Assembly: GCA_910583605.1 (NCBI GenBank)
Contig: CAJTXN010000015.1
Coordinates: forward strand, 1-64,000
Source of the DNA: an uncultured Lachnospiraceae bacterium
GTDB lineage: Bacteria > Bacillota > Clostridia > Lachnospirales > Lachnospiraceae
Direction of reading: 5' to 3'
Length of the DNA stretch: 64,000 nt
Positions within the stretch are counted from its first letter, which is position 1. Each line of letters opens with the position of its first letter. The translations under genes and the position numbers were made by a program. Shown piece after piece: positions 35,885-45,673 of the stretch. The notes under the pieces are model-generated. The model was not told the origin of the DNA. It did no database searches and saw only the letters and a list, made by a program, of their open reading frames with translations.

Positions 35885-36490
35885 TCAGACTTCCGGCTGT
35901 ATCTTTGCTTTTTCCAGAGTGGTTGCAATGGCATCCAGAAGAATGATATAGGTATAACGGCAATCTTCGGTATATGTAATGTTTTCCAGCGACTGGCTGT
36001 TTACGATCTGGTTGGAAATATCATTGATGGAATTGGACATTAAAGGATACATGGTGGTAATGGCTTCGTCCATATTATTGATGGAAACGGAATTAATGTG
36101 GTTGGAATCCACACATACCTGTATTTCCAGTGTACTGTTATTCAACATCAATGAAGACGTATAAACGCCGGGGATATACTGGTTTGCGGCAGCCGAAGAA
36201 GACTCCGGCACAGGTGCTGCAGAAGTTGTTTCGGCGGAGGCCTGAGCCTCATCGGCTGAACCCGGGTTCGTTCCGGCAGGCGTAGTCACCTCCGTTGCTG
36301 TTTTCATGGAATCCGTAAAGTCGTTTGCTGTTGTGGATAATTCACCGGCAGATGCATTTTTGTCAGAACTTCCTTTGGAGCTGAACATATAAACCATCAG
36401 AATGATCAGTAATATGCCGAGTATGATGAATATGCCGGTATATATCAGTTCTTTTAGCCGGAATACCATAATGCGAGGATTATCTTTCAT
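35885..36490 (-). CDS. Membrane-anchored protein with degenerate FMN-binding-like domain
   Basis: A 201-residue protein with one N-terminal membrane helix (about 13-33, IYTGIFIILGILLIILMVYM), a Ser/Thr/Ala/Glu-rich extracellular linker (35-95) and a C-terminal domain (100-198). The latter reads YIPGVYTSSLMLNNSTLEIQ, VSINNMDEAITTMYPLMSN and QIVNSQSLENI, which follows the pattern of FMN-bind domains (GxYxSS, E, I-Q), but the Ser-Gly-Ala-Thr flavinylation motif is replaced by EDCRYTYIILLDAI. So covalent FMN is unlikely and the resemblance is inference. It converges on nadE with a 13-bp gap and is divergent from addB. Confidence 0.65.
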   Translation of the reverse strand: MKDNPRIMVFRLKELIYTGIFIILGILLIILMVYMFSSKGSSDKNASAGELSTTANDFTDSMKTATEVTTPAGTNPGSADEAQASAETTSAAPVPESSSAAANQYIPGVYTSSLMLNNSTLEIQVCVDSNHINSVSINNMDEAITTMYPLMSNSINDISNQIVNSQSLENITYTEDCRYTYIILLDAIATTLEKAKIQPEV

Positions 36491-36602
36491 AACGTATTCT
36501 CCAATCGATTATTTATAGTTCAGTATATTAAGGAAAAACCATATTTATGATAGTAAAAAATGGATAGTAAAGGAAAGCATTGTATAGGAAAGGAGACATA
36601 TC

Positions 36603-39600
36603 ATGGGTTTACAGCTTATTCTGGGTGGCAGCGGGACTGGTAAGTCTTTTATGATGTATCAGAATGTGGTGAGGAAAAGCATGGATAGTCCGGAAGAGCA
36701 TTTTATGGCGATTGTGCCGGAGCAGTTTACCATGGAGACACAGAAGACAATTGTTCAGTTAAGTCCCAGAAAGGGTACCATGAATATTGATATCCTGAGT
36801 TTTGAGCGGCTGGCGAAACGGATTTTTGAAGAGGCGGGACTGAACAGTTTACGGGTGCTGGATGATACAGGCAAATGTCTGATTCTCCGGAAAATTATAG
36901 AAGAGAATAAGGAGAGACTTTCAGTTTTCGGTTCGAAGGTTAAGATGGCAGGGTTTATAGAAGAAATGAAATCTGTCATTTCCGAATTATGCCAGTACGG
37001 TATCGGCGAAGAGGAACTGAAAGATATTTCGGAACGGTCGAAATCCCGTCCGCTGTTATATGCAAAATGCCAGGATATTCTGCTGATACTGACAGAACTC
37101 CGGGGTTTTTTAAAAGACCGTTTTATTATGAATGAAGAATTACTGACACGGGCCTGTGAACTGATACCCCATTCCCGGCTGGTCAGGAATTGCCATATTA
37201 CTTTTGATGAATATACCGGTTTTTCTCCGGTGCAGTATCAGGTAATCGGAGCGTTGCTGAAATATGCAAAAAGCGTTACGGTTACCCTGACAATCCGGGA
37301 TGCTGGTCCGGCGCATCTGCAGAGCGAAAAGGAACAGGATATTTTTTTGCTGACGATTAAGACGGCAAACCGTTTAAAGAAGCTGGCGGAGGAGTATGGG
37401 GCAAGGGTACATAATGATCTGATCCTCACGGAACCGAAGCGTTTTTCCGGGACGGATGACCTGGCGGTTCTGGAACGGAATATATTCCGGTTCGGGAAGC
37501 TGCAGGATGTTCCGGGAAAGCGGCGCAGAGCGGTTGAGCGGCAAGGAAACCGCAGCATTGCCGTAACCGTATCCACCGGTCCGGTTATGGAGGCGGATTA
37601 TGTGGCTTTTTCCATAAAATCCCTGGTTCGGAAGCAGAACATCAGGTACAGGGATATTGCGGTTTTAACGGCGGATATAGAAGGATATCACCGTGTTCTG
37701 GCAGAAGCATTTGAAAAACATGATATTCCATGTTTTATTGATTATAAAAGAAGCATCACTGCCAATCCCATGGTAGAAACCATACGGGCAGTTCTGGAAA
37801 TCATCACCGATAATTATTCCTATGAAAGTGTGTTCCGGTATCTTCGATGTTATATGTCGTCGCTGACACGGGAGGAAATTGACATTCTGGAAAATCATGT
37901 GCTGGAAAGAGGAATCCGGGGCTATAAGCGCTGGACCGGTAATTTTAAAACAGAAGATGAAAGAATATTGCAGGCAAGGGATAAGCTGCTTGCAGATACC
38001 GGGTCTCTATATCAGACATTGAAACGGAAAAACCCCGGAACTCCCATAACCGTAAAGGAGGCAGTGACAGCGCTATATGAGTTTGGTGTCAGACTAAATC
38101 TGGAGGGGAAGGTACTGGAGCGGAGAGAACAGTTTGTACAGGAAGGAAAAATGTCACTGGCAGGAGAATACGCACAGACCTATGGTAAGATTATGGAACT
38201 GTACGATAAGACCGTATTTCTGATCGGAGACGAACAGATACGGATACAGGAACTGGTCTCCATATTGGATGCGGGATTTGAGGAAATTAAGGTGGGAGTG
38301 GTGCCGCCGGCGCTGGACCGGGTTTCCGTTGGTGATATTGAGCGAACCAGATTAAAGGATATCAGGGTATTATTTTTAATCGGTGTCAATGACGGACTGA
38401 TTCCAAAAGCTTCAGGCAGAAAAGGAATTCTGACCCAGGCGGAACGCAGTTTTCTGGCAGTCAACGGAGTGGAACTGTCGCCCACTGCAAGGGAGGATGC
38501 CTTTATTCAGAAGTTTTATCTCTATCAGATGCTGACCAAGCCGTCGGAAAAATTGTTTCTTTCCTATAAAAGAATCAGCGGCGATGGTAGTTCCTGCCGT
38601 CCTTCCTATCTGATCGGGCATATCTGTAAATTGTTTCCCGATATAAAGATTTGGGAACAGGAAAAGGAAGAACAGAAAAATCCGATGATAAAGATTACCA
38701 ATCAGGCCACGGCATACCGGTATGTTTCGGAAAATATTTATGAATATATGGGCGGTCAGAAAAGTGAGATGTTCCATGAGGTATACCGGGAACTGGCCGG
38801 AAGGGAAACGGATTTTAATTCCCTGATGGAAGCTGCCTGTTTTGAGCTGCAGCCGACAGTCATGAGCCGCACAGTTGCGGATATGCTGTATGGAGCCAGT
38901 CTGTATAACAGCGTATCCCGGCTGGAGGAATTTGCCCGGTGCGCCTATAAGCATTTTGTGGATTACGGACTGCAGCTGGTGGAACGCAAAGGATTTGAAG
39001 TGGAATATACGGATATAGGAAATATTTACCATGAAGCCATTGACACTTTTTCAAAAAAACTGGAAGAAAATCATTTATCCTGGAAGGAAATCGGGGACCG
39101 GCAGAGAGAACATCTGATAGCGGAAACACTGAAGGAAATAGAGGAAAAATACGCAGACAGCGCTATTTATGATTCTGCCCGGAACCGGTATATGTTTGAG
39201 CGGATAAAAAATATTACGGATAAAACCATCTGGGTACTGCAGCAGCAGGTGCAGCAGGGAAATTTTATTCCCGGAGGATTTGAGGTTATGTTTGCTTCGG
39301 AACGGGGACTGCCGGAACTGTCCCATGTATATGGAAATCATCAGAGAATGGAGCTTCACGGGATAATAGACAGGATTGATTACTATCATAGCGGCGATGA
39401 TATATATATCAAGATTGTAGATTATAAATCCGGCCTGAAGAAGTTTAATATCAATGATGTATATCATAATCTGCAGTTACAATTGGTGATTTATATGAAG
39501 GCTGCTCTGGCATTGACCAGAAAACGGTTTCCGGGTAAAAATGTCTATCCTGCTGGTATGCTGTATTATAACATTGACAACCCGGTGATAGAGAGCAGCA

Positions 39601-40187
39601 GAGGACAGGAGTCTGTCAATGACGAAAGTGTGCCGGCGGATGAATCATGGGAAGAGACGGAAGCGGAGTCGCCGGTGGATATAGCGTCAAAGGAAGAGTA
39701 TATCAAAGAACTGTGTCCAAACGGGTTGTTAAGTTCCGGGGAAAACATACTGGAAGCGCTGGATGTACGGATTGGGGAGCGGAGCGGCAGCGCTTATGCT
39801 TCTCCGGTGGTACCGGTGACTGTGAATAAAAACGGCAGCTTAAGTGAAAGTTCCTCCTGTGTGGAACCGGAGGATTTTGAGGATTTACTGAATTTTGTGC
39901 ATAAAGAAGTGGGAGAAATCGGGAAACGGATTATGGAAGGGTGTATTGAAGTGAATCCCTGTGTGAAAACCAGGGCAGGGGGAACGCCGGATACCGCTTC
40001 CGCTCCCTGCACATATTGTAAATATAAATCGGTCTGCGGATTTGACAGGAATATATCCGGATATGAATATCGGAAACTCTCCAATCCGGGAAAAGATGAG
40101 GTTTGGAGCGTCATTCGGGAAAAGGCCGGTAGAAAGGAGGGAAATCGTCATGCCCATGTGGACAGTACAGCAGAAAAAGGTAATTGA
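36603..40187 (+). CDS. addB: ATP-dependent helicase/nuclease subunit B
   Basis: A 1194-residue AddB subunit of the AddAB double-strand break repair enzyme (the Firmicutes counterpart of RecBCD). It starts with the Walker A LILGGSGTGKSFMMYQ. The Fe-S-linked nuclease is at the C-terminus: the first Cys in RLEEFARCAYKHFVDYGLQL, the nuclease motif YIKIVDYKSGLKKF, and the last three cysteines in CTYCKYKSVCGFD. An acidic spacer (about 995-1030, DESVPADESWEETEAES) is inserted before the last cysteines. ATG 36603 follows GGAAAGGAGACATATC. The 3' end overlaps addA by 38 bp. Confidence 0.95.
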   Translation: MGLQLILGGSGTGKSFMMYQNVVRKSMDSPEEHFMAIVPEQFTMETQKTIVQLSPRKGTMNIDILSFERLAKRIFEEAGLNSLRVLDDTGKCLILRKIIEENKERLSVFGSKVKMAGFIEEMKSVISELCQYGIGEEELKDISERSKSRPLLYAKCQDILLILTELRGFLKDRFIMNEELLTRACELIPHSRLVRNCHITFDEYTGFSPVQYQVIGALLKYAKSVTVTLTIRDAGPAHLQSEKEQDIFLLTIKTANRLKKLAEEYGARVHNDLILTEPKRFSGTDDLAVLERNIFRFGKLQDVPGKRRRAVERQGNRSIAVTVSTGPVMEADYVAFSIKSLVRKQNIRYRDIAVLTADIEGYHRVLAEAFEKHDIPCFIDYKRSITANPMVETIRAVLEIITDNYSYESVFRYLRCYMSSLTREEIDILENHVLERGIRGYKRWTGNFKTEDERILQARDKLLADTGSLYQTLKRKNPGTPITVKEAVTALYEFGVRLNLEGKVLERREQFVQEGKMSLAGEYAQTYGKIMELYDKTVFLIGDEQIRIQELVSILDAGFEEIKVGVVPPALDRVSVGDIERTRLKDIRVLFLIGVNDGLIPKASGRKGILTQAERSFLAVNGVELSPTAREDAFIQKFYLYQMLTKPSEKLFLSYKRISGDGSSCRPSYLIGHICKLFPDIKIWEQEKEEQKNPMIKITNQATAYRYVSENIYEYMGGQKSEMFHEVYRELAGRETDFNSLMEAACFELQPTVMSRTVADMLYGASLYNSVSRLEEFARCAYKHFVDYGLQLVERKGFEVEYTDIGNIYHEAIDTFSKKLEENHLSWKEIGDRQREHLIAETLKEIEEKYADSAIYDSARNRYMFERIKNITDKTIWVLQQQVQQGNFIPGGFEVMFASERGLPELSHVYGNHQRMELHGIIDRIDYYHSGDDIYIKIVDYKSGLKKFNINDVYHNLQLQLVIYMKAALALTRKRFPGKNVYPAGMLYYNIDNPVIESSRGQESVNDESVPADESWEETEAESPVDIASKEEYIKELCPNGLLSSGENILEALDVRIGERSGSAYASPVVPVTVNKNGSLSESSSCVEPEDFEDLLNFVHKEVGEIGKRIMEGCIEVNPCVKTRAGGTPDTASAPCTYCKYKSVCGFDRNISGYEYRKLSNPGKDEVWSVIREKAGRKEGNRHAHVDSTAEKGN

Positions 40188-43100
40188 AACCAGAAAAAAA
40201 AATATATTGGTTTCCGCCGCTGCCGGATCCGGAAAAACCGCCGTTCTGGTGGAGCGGATCATTCAGGAAATTCTGGATGAGGCTCGGGGTATCAATGTAG
40301 ATAAATTACTGGTAGTAACATTTACCAATGCTGCCGCAAGCGAAATGCGGGAGCGTATATTAAAAGCCATAGAGCGGGAGCTGGAAAAACATCCGGAGAA
40401 TGAGCATCTGCAGAAACAGCAGTCTTATATTCATAATGCCAGTATTACCACGATTCACAGTTTCTGTCTGAATCTGGTCCGGGAACATTTTATTGATATC
40501 GACCTGGACCCGGGATTTAAGGTGGCGGATACCAATGAAATCGAACTGCTAAAGGGGGATGTGATGAAGGAACTTCTGGAAGAGGAATACGAAGCCGCCG
40601 CTCCGGAATTTCTGAATTTTGCCGACCAGTTTACGGTAAGGAACAGCGACCGGGAGATTGAAAAAATGGTATTAACCCTTTATGAAAAGGCTATTGGCTA
40701 TCCGTGGCCGGAGCAATGGCTGCAGCAGAGCATTGCCCTTTATTCCGTCCGAAATAAGGAAGAATTTCTGAACAGTCCCAATTTTCTAACCCTGACGGCC
40801 TATGCGGATGAACTTCTGAAACTGGCATTGATGAAATGTGAATATGGCATAAAACTCTCCATGGGCATCAACGGACCGGAGAAATACGGCAGGATTTTTG
40901 AAACAGATATGCAGAATCTGAAAACGGTTCTGGAAGAAAGGGATTTTGACAAAAGGCGGAGTCTGCTTGGCTTTGCCTTTGACAGGCTTCCGAGGATCAC
41001 CGCTTCCGATGAAGTGGATGAAGAAAAGAAAACACAGGCCCAAAGCGTGCGGAAGGAAGTAAAGGCGGCAGTGGCGGAGCTTCAGAAGATTTATGCTTCT
41101 TCTCTGGAAGCGTTTATTGCCGGATTGCAGCAGCAGGAACCGGTGGTAAAAGAATATGTGAGACTGACCGGGAGGTTTATGGCTTTGTTCCGGGAGAAAA
41201 AACGGGAAAAGAATATTGTGGATTTCAATGATTTTGAGCAGTTTGCCGTTGAGATTCTGACCAGGGTGGAAGATGGAAGGGTGGTACCTTCCGGAGCCGC
41301 AGAGGAACTTTCGGAAATCTATGAGGAAATTATGGTAGATGAATATCAGGACAGCAATATGATTCAGGAAACGATTCTGGGCATGATTTCCAAAGAGAGG
41401 AAAGGGATTCACAACCGTTTTATGGTAGGGGACGTGAAACAGAGTATCTATGGATTCCGCGGAGCCCGACCAGACATTTTTGTTGAAAAATATAATACCT
41501 ATTCAACGGATGGAGCGAAGGATATTAAAATCATTCTGGATAAAAATTTTCGAAGCAGGTCAGGGGTGCTGGATTTTATTAATGTTTTATTCCGGCAGAA
41601 TATGTCTGCCGATTTCGGAGGCATTGATTATGATGAAGAAAATCAGTTAAATCCCGGTGCAGACTATGAGATTCCGGGAGAGGCGGAGGATTATAACAGT
41701 GAACTGATACTGGTGAATCCGGAGGAGGAAGAAGAGACGGAGGAAGAGATTCCGGGAGTAGCAGACGAAATGGAGGCCAAAGTCATAGCTGCCAGAATCA
41801 AAGAACTGGTAGATGAAAAAAAGGGATTACTGGTCAGGGACGCAGCTACCGGCGCGTATCGGACCGCCAGATATTCGGATATCGTGATACTGGTCCGAAG
41901 TGTAAATGAAGCGGTCTACGCCGTGAATGAGGAACTGACGAAGCAGGGAATTCCGGCTTATATGGAATCCAAACGGGGATATTTTGATACCATAGAAATC
42001 CGTACCATATTAAATTTTCTGAAAATCGTGGATAATCCCAGGCAGGATATTCCGCTGGCAGCAGTATTAAAGTCTCCGGCAGCAGGATTTTCCGATGAAG
42101 AGCTGGCAGTGGTTCGGGCTGTCTCTGGCAAAGATAAAAATTTATATGATAATCTGTTGGAATATGAACAGAATAAAAACTTCATGGAAGAACAGAGAGC
42201 GGCGGAACAGGACAAAGGGGTTCACCAGCCGGATTTGGACAAGAAGATAAGTGATTTTCTGTCATTGCTGGAGAGATTCAGAAATATGGTTAGTTATACA
42301 GGAATTTATGATTTGATCAATCTGTTCCTGAATCAGACCGGATATTATGAATATATCAAAGCAATGCCATCCGGCAGACGGAGATGTGTCAATGTGGATA
42401 TGCTGAAAGAGCAGGCCGCCCGGTATGAAAACGGCGTCTATAAAGGATTGTTTAATTTTGTGCGTTATATTGAAAAGATGCAGAAATTTGAACTGGATAT
42501 GGGCGAGGCATCTACGATTTCAGAGTCGGATAATACGGTCCGGATCATGACGATTCATAAAAGCAAAGGTTTGGAATTTCCTATTGTATTTATAACCAAT
42601 ATTACGAAGCAGTTTAATATGATGGACAGCCGGAGTAAGACGGTACTGCATCATGAACTGGGGATTGGAATGGATTATGTGGATGTCAAGCGGAGACTGC
42701 TTCGGAAGAGTATGAATAAGTTCCTGATCGCAAGGCAGATGGAGCTGGATACAGTAATGGAAGAATTACGTCTGCTGTATGTAGCCTGTACCCGGGCCAA
42801 AGAAAAACTGATTTTTACGGCAAAATCCGTAAACCGGAAAAAGCTGGAGCAGGCAGCGGCGGCAAGGATGTATGATACGGAAGTGCTGCCCTATGCCGTG
42901 CGAATGAAAGCCCGCTCGTTTTTTGATATGATATGTCCTGCATTGTGCAGAAACCGGGCATTTGATACCATATATGACAGTCTGGGAATGGAACCGCCTT
43001 CAGATTTGAAGTTATATGACAGGGATTTTCATGTGGATATTATATATGTAACGCCTAAGGATATTTTTACCGATATGATAGAGCAGCAATATATGAAAAA

Positions 43101-43977
43101 GGGAAACAGAGAAGCGCTGGAAAATCTTGCCACGGAAGTGACGGGAAATCAGCCGCTTCGGGAGGAACTAATCCGGCGTTTGGATTTTACCTATCCATAT
43201 GAGAAAGAGACCGGAATGAATGCTAAAATGAGTGTTTCGGAGATTAAGAAAATCAGTTATGAGACAGAAGAGGAATTGCAGGCAGAACAATTGGTTGAAA
43301 TGCTGCCGGATCCTATGGAGCAGCCGAAAGAGAATACATCTCAGGAGATTCCGTTTGTGGAGAATCCTACAGTACCTGAGTTTATAAAAGCCAAAAACCG
43401 GCTGACCGGGGCCATGCGGGGAACGGTATATCACAGAGTGTTTGAATTATTTGATTTCGGACGGGAACTTACTTTTTCGTCTGTTCAGGACATGATTCAG
43501 GGATTTGCGGATGCAGGTCTGTTAACAAAAGAGGAACGGGAATGTATCCGGGAACGGGATTTTCTGATTTTTGCTGAAAGTAATCTGGGCAGGCGCATGA
43601 AGGCGGCATTTGAACGGGGGGAATTGTACAGGGAGGCTCAGTTTGTTCTGGGATTGTATGAATCGGAGATTGAAGAATTTAAGCGGGTTGCGGAAATCAT
43701 GGGAAAGGAACAGAGGATGGAGATTCCGCAGCCGGTAGAGCCGGCAGGAGATATTGTTCTGATCCAGGGAATTATTGACACATATTTTGTGGAAGGAAAC
43801 AAGATTATAATAGCGGATTACAAAACGGATTTTGTCAGGGAGCCGTCCCAGCTGATCAATCACTATTATGTGCAGCTGGAATTATACAAGCGGGCAGTGG
43901 AGCAGATTACCGGAAAACCGGTGACAGAAAAGATTTTGTATTCCGTAACATTGGGAAAGGAAGTGACATTGAAATGA
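40150..43977 (+). CDS. addA: ATP-dependent helicase/nuclease subunit A
   Basis: A 1275-residue UvrD-type helicase with a C-terminal RecB-family nuclease. N-terminal TVQQKKVIE is the Q motif, SAAAGSGKTAVLVERI Walker A, IMVDEYQDSN Walker B, GDVKQSIYGFRGARPD and TIHKSKGLEFPIVFI helicase motifs, VACTRAKEKL motif VI, and IQGIIDTYFVEGNKIIIADY, then KTDF the nuclease site. The ATG at 40150 follows AAAGGAGGGAAATCGTC; an in-frame ATG at 40042 lies 108 bases inside addB and is rejected. It works with AddB to resect DNA ends to Chi sites. Its stop overlaps the next gene's ATG (ATGA). Confidence 0.95.
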   Translation: MPMWTVQQKKVIETRKKNILVSAAAGSGKTAVLVERIIQEILDEARGINVDKLLVVTFTNAAASEMRERILKAIERELEKHPENEHLQKQQSYIHNASITTIHSFCLNLVREHFIDIDLDPGFKVADTNEIELLKGDVMKELLEEEYEAAAPEFLNFADQFTVRNSDREIEKMVLTLYEKAIGYPWPEQWLQQSIALYSVRNKEEFLNSPNFLTLTAYADELLKLALMKCEYGIKLSMGINGPEKYGRIFETDMQNLKTVLEERDFDKRRSLLGFAFDRLPRITASDEVDEEKKTQAQSVRKEVKAAVAELQKIYASSLEAFIAGLQQQEPVVKEYVRLTGRFMALFREKKREKNIVDFNDFEQFAVEILTRVEDGRVVPSGAAEELSEIYEEIMVDEYQDSNMIQETILGMISKERKGIHNRFMVGDVKQSIYGFRGARPDIFVEKYNTYSTDGAKDIKIILDKNFRSRSGVLDFINVLFRQNMSADFGGIDYDEENQLNPGADYEIPGEAEDYNSELILVNPEEEEETEEEIPGVADEMEAKVIAARIKELVDEKKGLLVRDAATGAYRTARYSDIVILVRSVNEAVYAVNEELTKQGIPAYMESKRGYFDTIEIRTILNFLKIVDNPRQDIPLAAVLKSPAAGFSDEELAVVRAVSGKDKNLYDNLLEYEQNKNFMEEQRAAEQDKGVHQPDLDKKISDFLSLLERFRNMVSYTGIYDLINLFLNQTGYYEYIKAMPSGRRRCVNVDMLKEQAARYENGVYKGLFNFVRYIEKMQKFELDMGEASTISESDNTVRIMTIHKSKGLEFPIVFITNITKQFNMMDSRSKTVLHHELGIGMDYVDVKRRLLRKSMNKFLIARQMELDTVMEELRLLYVACTRAKEKLIFTAKSVNRKKLEQAAAARMYDTEVLPYAVRMKARSFFDMICPALCRNRAFDTIYDSLGMEPPSDLKLYDRDFHVDIIYVTPKDIFTDMIEQQYMKKGNREALENLATEVTGNQPLREELIRRLDFTYPYEKETGMNAKMSVSEIKKISYETEEELQAEQLVEMLPDPMEQPKENTSQEIPFVENPTVPEFIKAKNRLTGAMRGTVYHRVFELFDFGRELTFSSVQDMIQGFADAGLLTKEERECIRERDFLIFAESNLGRRMKAAFERGELYREAQFVLGLYESEIEEFKRVAEIMGKEQRMEIPQPVEPAGDIVLIQGIIDTYFVEGNKIIIADYKTDFVREPSQLINHYYVQLELYKRAVEQITGKPVTEKILYSVTLGKEVTLK

Positions 43978-44996
43978 TCATACCGGAATTTTTAAAACAG
44001 GGTGACAGTATTGGGGTAACGGCAACTTCCGACGGAGTGTCGGACCCGTTGGATAAAGTGAGATTTGAGAACGGAAAACAGCAGTTAGAGCGCCGTGGAT
44101 TTAAGGTGAAATTTACCAGGAATGTTTTTACCGCAGATGAAAAGGGCAGAAGCAGTACCGGAGCGGAACGGGGCCGGCAGCTCAATGAATTGATTGCCGA
44201 TGATGATGTGAAGACTGTGGTTGCCGCAAAGGGCGGAAATTTTCTGAATGAAATGCTGTCGTATATAGATTTTGAACGCTGGGTAAGCGCTCCGAAATGG
44301 TTTCAGGGATATTCGGACAACACGGGACTGATTCATACCCTGACAACAAAATATGATATGGCTGCAGTCTACGGCAGTAATTTCGGAGAGTTTGGTATGG
44401 AGTCGTGGCATGGCAGTGTGGAAAATAATCTTCGTGTTTTGTCAGGGGGCTGCAGGGAGCAGCATTCCTTTGACCGGTATCAAAAGGAAATGTCAGAGCG
44501 GATTACCGGACTGGAGGGATATCTGGAGGATACACCGGTCCGATGGAAGACAGCCGGAACAGGGAATGACGGTTTGGATAAGGTGAAAATCCGCGGCCGT
44601 CTTCTGGGCGGATGTCTGGATGTTTTGATTTTTCTGCAAGGCACAAAATATGACAATACGCCGGAATATATCCGGAAATATAAAGAGGACGGGGTTTTGT
44701 GGTATCTGGAATCTTTTGATATGAGCGGGGAAAGCCTGATGATGTTTTTGTGGCAGCTGAAAGAAATCGGATGGTTCCGGTACAGCAGCGGATTTATATT
44801 TGGCAGACCGTTATTTTATAAGGATTATACCAATACGGATTATGAGGAGGCCGTATTATATGCGCTGGGAGATTTGGGCGTGCCGGTGATACTGGACTGT
44901 GATTTCGGGCATCGGGGACCGAGGATGACGGTGATCAACGGAGCGCTGGCAGAGGTGGAATGTGAAAATGGGAGTGGGATACTGCGGTATATATAG
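43974..44996 (+). CDS. S66-family LD-carboxypeptidase (MccF-like)
   Basis: A 340-residue serine peptidase of family S66. The nucleophile Ser is in FQGYSDNTGLIHTL, after the conserved AAKGGNFLNEMLSYIDF strand; later Glu in LWYLESFDMSGES and the terminal His in DCDFGHRGPRMT complete the Ser-Glu-His set. The family includes LD-carboxypeptidase A (trims tetrapeptide stems of peptidoglycan) and MccF (inactivates microcin C by cleaving its C-terminal amide). The spacing and the N-terminal IPEFLKQGDSIGVTATSDGV suggest the MccF-like branch. It starts within the addA stop codon, so it is translationally coupled to addBA. Confidence 0.9.
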   Translation: MIIPEFLKQGDSIGVTATSDGVSDPLDKVRFENGKQQLERRGFKVKFTRNVFTADEKGRSSTGAERGRQLNELIADDDVKTVVAAKGGNFLNEMLSYIDFERWVSAPKWFQGYSDNTGLIHTLTTKYDMAAVYGSNFGEFGMESWHGSVENNLRVLSGGCREQHSFDRYQKEMSERITGLEGYLEDTPVRWKTAGTGNDGLDKVKIRGRLLGGCLDVLIFLQGTKYDNTPEYIRKYKEDGVLWYLESFDMSGESLMMFLWQLKEIGWFRYSSGFIFGRPLFYKDYTNTDYEEAVLYALGDLGVPVILDCDFGHRGPRMTVINGALAEVECENGSGILRYI

Positions 44997-45185
44997 TGTG
45001 TTTTTGGGATAGATATGTTTTTGACCTTACCAGGAGGAGGGCGAAATAACAAAAAATGCTGAAATAGCCTTGCATGGGGAAGAGGATATAAATATGTATA
45101 TTGTGATTGGTAATTTTGGGGAAATGTGTTGAAAATATTAAGTTTTTGAGGGATAATGGAGAGGAGAAAGGCGATAAAAACGGTG

Positions 45186-45411
45186 GTTGAATAGGAACAT
45201 ATGATGTATTTAAATGCATTGACAGTTCATCATTTCCCATCGACATCAGGTTGAATAGGAACATATGATGTATTTAAATGTCTATAAAAACGGATGGTTA
45301 TACTATGCCAATTGTGTTGAATAGGAACATATGATGTATTTAAATAAGGTTGCTCCAGAAAGTCCCTTCTTGTTTTCTGTAGGTGACTAGGAACATTTAA
45401 TGTAGTTTAAT
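45186..45411 (+). CRISPR. Orphan CRISPR remnant, three perfect 30-bp repeats plus one degenerate
   Basis: Identical 30-bp repeats are at 45186-45215, 45250-45279 and 45316-45345. They start GTTGAATAGGAAC and end GATGTATTTAAAT. A fourth copy at 45382-45411 has six mismatches, as terminal repeats often do. The three spacers are 34, 36 and 36 bases and differ from each other. Repeat length and the ATTTAAAT end match type I-B arrays of clostridia (inference). The degenerate copy on the right puts the leader on the left. No cas gene is in the window. The rest of 44997-45673 (677 bases) shows no other gene or element I can support. Confidence 0.85.
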
Positions 45412-45673
45412 ATTATTTGAGAAAATAATTTAAGAACAGTAGTCAAAAGTAAAGTCGTACAAACCGAAAGGAATGCTGCAGATATCAATGACATCTGGAC
45501 AAAAGGATGATTCTGGGTTATGATTTATTAAAGTGTTCGCAGACCAGGAAGAGGTAGATGTTTTTCATGATAAATATGAAAAACCAAAACATGATTGGAT
45601 GCTGGAGCGGTACATTTGAGAGCTGGGACGGCTATACAAATTGTAAAATAAAAAATGAAAAGGAAATAATTAT

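Noticed and set aside
40042..40149. Earlier ATG for addA at 40042
   Set aside because: It is 108 bases inside addB and has no ribosome site, while ATG 40150 has AAAGGAGG at good spacing and starts the conserved Q motif.
44935..45264. Reading frame on the minus strand across the CRISPR array
   Set aside because: It is made of repeat and spacer sequence plus the antisense end of the S66 gene, with low-complexity translation and no ribosome site.
45412..45673. Possible gene between the CRISPR array and the zinc-ribbon gene
   Set aside because: Only short frames broken by stops are seen; the longest (around 45536-45626) has no start, no ribosome site and no family resemblance.
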